Shown here: positions 55,701-57,773 of the stretch, one piece after another
How the letters are laid out: each line of letters starts with the position of its first letter
Numbering within the stretch: the stretch's first letter is position 1
Assembly (NCBI GenBank): GCA_032358255.1
Contig: JAULBX010025674.1
Span: 1 to 57,773 of the forward strand
Source: Heterotrichella gracilis
Lineage: Eukaryota; Sar; Xanthophyceae; Tribonematales; Xanthonemataceae
Direction: 5' to 3'
Length of the DNA stretch: 57,773 nt
The notes under the pieces: generated by a model
What the model was told of the DNA's origin: nothing
Database searches by the model: none
Seen by the model: the letters and a program-made list of their open reading frames with translations, nothing else
Made by a program: the position numbers and the translations under genes

Positions 55701-57562
55701 TATGCTCATTATTATTTGCAATTCCGGCAAATACTGCCAGATCAGCAAAACATGTGATGCAAATGCTGTGATGTAGTATGAGTGCACAGGCAAAAGGCAC
55801 ATCGCTGCTCAGGCCAGGCGCTAATTGGGTGTCCTTGCAGGCGGGGTGTGTAGGTGTAGCTTGTTTCTCAGGCGTTCCTTTGCCATTGGTATTTGGACCC
55901 CACCAGCTACCAAGAAGAAAATAGCCTTCCACAAGACCGCATATCCTACACAGGTGTGCATTACCAGAGAAAACAGGCGCACGTGGCAAACTCTGAGCAC
56001 TGGGTAGAAAATTTTGATACCCAGCACAGATTGCTGGATGAAAACTTCAGACCACATCAACCATCACCAGTAGAATTCTATAGACCCAACAAAGCCCTAC
56101 ACAGTTTTCTTCCACACCCCCACCTTGTAGCTTTCGAGGATGGAGGGCACCACCGGGTTGCTCCGCATAATCCAAAGGCCACTGCCGCTGGTGGAATGCG
56201 CCAAATTGTCTTTGAAACTCTGTATGGGCCAGCGCTGCAGCAGCCCGATGGTCCTCCCCGCATAGCAAGCTGGCGTGGTGCAGCCTTTCATGTAACCAGG
56301 CAAACGAGTGGGGCAGGTGTCTGCCGCAGGGGGAGGGGTATGCATTCAGACGAGCAGGAGACGCAGTAGAATCAAGGCGCGGTCCACCAAGCTTGGACGC
56401 ACATGCAAATTGCTGTGAAGTTTTTGAACAAGCAGATACCTGAACGAAGGCATGTTAGGCCAGCAATCGTGAATGTTTAGCCAACATTTAAGGCAACCAA
56501 CCCAAGGACCTGTCCCTACCATGTTAGATCCGAAATGACCCACTTTGTTTCCTAATCGAAATAGTGGCCACCCACCTACTCTGCTGAAGTGCGTCTCTTG
56601 ACCCCTGAGCTCAAACCCATATCCCGTGTAATCAGACCCTGCTGCAACATTGCCCACAAATGTGTTGTTTGGGTTGAGCCACCAGAACGATGCAACAGTG
56701 TACATGTCTGAAGCGATGATGCCGGGCCCCACTTTGGTTGATGCTGCTAGGTTGTGTTTCAACACGTTGTCAGTCTCAGCTCCATCCTCCTGTAAGGGGG
56801 TGCAGAACAATTGGAGAGAGAGAGAGGGAGAGATCACAGGCAACATCAGTATGCAGAGATTGCATAGGTTGCATGTGACAAGGCCCATGAAATGGTATAA
56901 GTAATCTCCTGCAGGTCGCTTAGGAGGTGGTGCAGCATCAACACCTGTTGTTTCAAACTGCGGTGGCAGATGCTAGATCTTGCTATGGAGATCCAATGTG
57001 TCCAGGCAAAAAAGCAAATGTGCAGGAATTACGCTGCAACCCTACCAGCATGTATCCATGGCCAAGGTGGTTGTAGCACACGTTGCTATCCAGTGTCAGC
57101 TTGTTGGTGCAGTGGATGGACACGCAGCGATTCCAGCTGGCATGTATTACACACCCCTTTGCCCCCTGACCAGGTGCATCAGACACATTGTGCCAATGCA
57201 GTGGGTAGCGGGCTTTGACGTTGTATTGCCCCACGCGAAACAGCTCCACGTTCTGCAAGGGAGGGGTGATAAAGCAGACAGTAATGAGCGATTTGCAATC
57301 CATAGCTTGCATGTGCTGGCATTCCACGTTGCAACTAGCGCCAAATCATGCGTCAATGGATGGTCACCATCAACATGCAAATTTAATGCTTTATCCATTG
57401 CAATCATCAAAGACATACCAGCTGTCTTGTCCTACACCACAGCAGTGACACCATTCCTAAAACCACCACGTACCTCCAACCACGCCCATCCTCCTATCAT
57501 CACAACGGTGTGAGCCCCAATGCGGTAGTGGGGGGAGGAGCTGTCCAGTGAATCTTGATCAC
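52713..57562 (-). CDS. G8/PbH1 surface protein of the TMEM2/CEMIP/PKHD1L1 type, 3' part (5' partial)
   Basis: Relatives are large secreted or membrane-anchored proteins with parallel beta-helix repeats. Nine exons agree in phase, in minus order: 57562-57474, 57252-57046, 56789-56580, 56234-56124, 55690-55439, 55027-54827, 54107-53933, 53675-53521, 53207-52713, giving about 630 residues. Diagnostic motifs appear in family order: [108 protein letters not shown] and [13 protein letters not shown]. After the beta-helix comes a region with many Cys (YGACPEG, GCTLSPK) and a C-terminal beta-rich domain. No transmembrane helix or GPI signal is seen at the C terminus (ends KGLDGLW), so this end is secreted or luminal. 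The acceptor of exon 56234 has a weak pyrimidine tract. The N terminus, including the G8 domain proper, lies beyond the window. Confidence 0.88.
54600..54900 (-). repeat. Duplicated exon end and donor in the G8/PbH1 gene
   Basis: The last ~55 bases of exon 55027-54827, encoding [17 protein letters not shown], and the donor GTAGGCAGGCAGG recur about 220 bases further into the intron (54609-54665). There they would encode [17 protein letters not shown]. The echo pattern is thus present on both strands and in a gene more than 40 kb from TRRAP. Confidence 0.9.
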
Positions 57563-57773
57563 CTACAAGGAGATGAATGCAGGTGGTCATGGTCATGGTA
57601 TGTACTGACACCACGTGTTGGGCTGCAGCTGCATGCTACTTGGCACAAACTGGTAACAAAAATGAAGGGAATAAAAATAAAATAAAAAAGTAATAGAAAA
57701 CTGAACAGGAACTGCCCGTGGTTATATTAGACGGGCAGCAGGTGGAAGTGGTGGACAAGTTCACCTGTTTAGG

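Noticed and set aside
1-57773. CRISPR arrays, bacterial insertion sequences or organelle DNA.
   Set aside because: The window is built of intron-containing nuclear genes; no regularly spaced repeat array, transposase or organelle gene is seen.

Overview
This 57.8-kb window is nuclear DNA of an intron-rich green alga (Chlorophyta; family-level placement not attempted). Coding exons are GC-rich, splice sites are GT-AG, and the plant-type telomere unit CCCTAAA recurs inside introns. The gene set is plant/algal: a PLATZ zinc-binding transcription factor, a DUF266-type GT14 glycosyltransferase, a long TRRAP/Tra1 pseudokinase and a G8/PbH1 surface protein. All gene models were built by reading exons by hand and requiring reading-frame phase to agree at every junction.

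Layout: (1) 45-13027 (+): the 3' part of a TRRAP/Tra1 gene, 26 exons visible, 5' end outside the window. (2) 14921-19165 (+) and 22463-24337 (-): two RING-finger genes, convergent, with the same intron splitting the RING, hence probably an old inverted duplication; the 3.3 kb between them carries a dispersed and tandemly duplicated repeat. (3) 25308-29212 (-): a secreted/Golgi GT14-like glycosyltransferase; 1.2 kb away in divergent orientation is (4) 30388-34103 (+), PLATZ, whose first exon is short and easily missed. (5) After a 3.4-kb AT-richer gap, 37479-39495 (+), a START/SRPBCC-like protein, and 41811-46038 (+), a protein with FxP-type helical motifs and a long acidic, Gln-rich tail; these two may be one gene joined by a 2.5-kb intron. 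(6) 47187-49380 (-): a secreted protein with three saposin-B domains, divergent from (7) 50016-50805 (+), a single MaoC/hot-dog hydratase-like protein. (8) 51030-51667 (-): a 97-residue two-helix membrane protein. (9) 52713 to beyond the window end (-): a G8/PbH1 protein of the TMEM2/CEMIP/PKHD1L1 type, 5' end outside the window.

The genes do not form a pathway; they look like ordinary eukaryotic neighbours covering chromatin co-activation, ubiquitin ligation, transcription, glycosylation, and secreted or membrane proteins. The unusual feature of the window is structural. At least sixteen exon edges, mostly in the TRRAP gene, have one to three decayed tandem copies lying in the adjacent intron, splice site included, very often next to CCCTAAA/TTTAGGG stretches. 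Most of the copies I read through in frame carry stop codons. One whole intron (803-1019) is bounded by near-identical copies of the same exon sequence, as expected for an intron born by tandem duplication. This looks like an active local duplication process visible only where splicing hides it.
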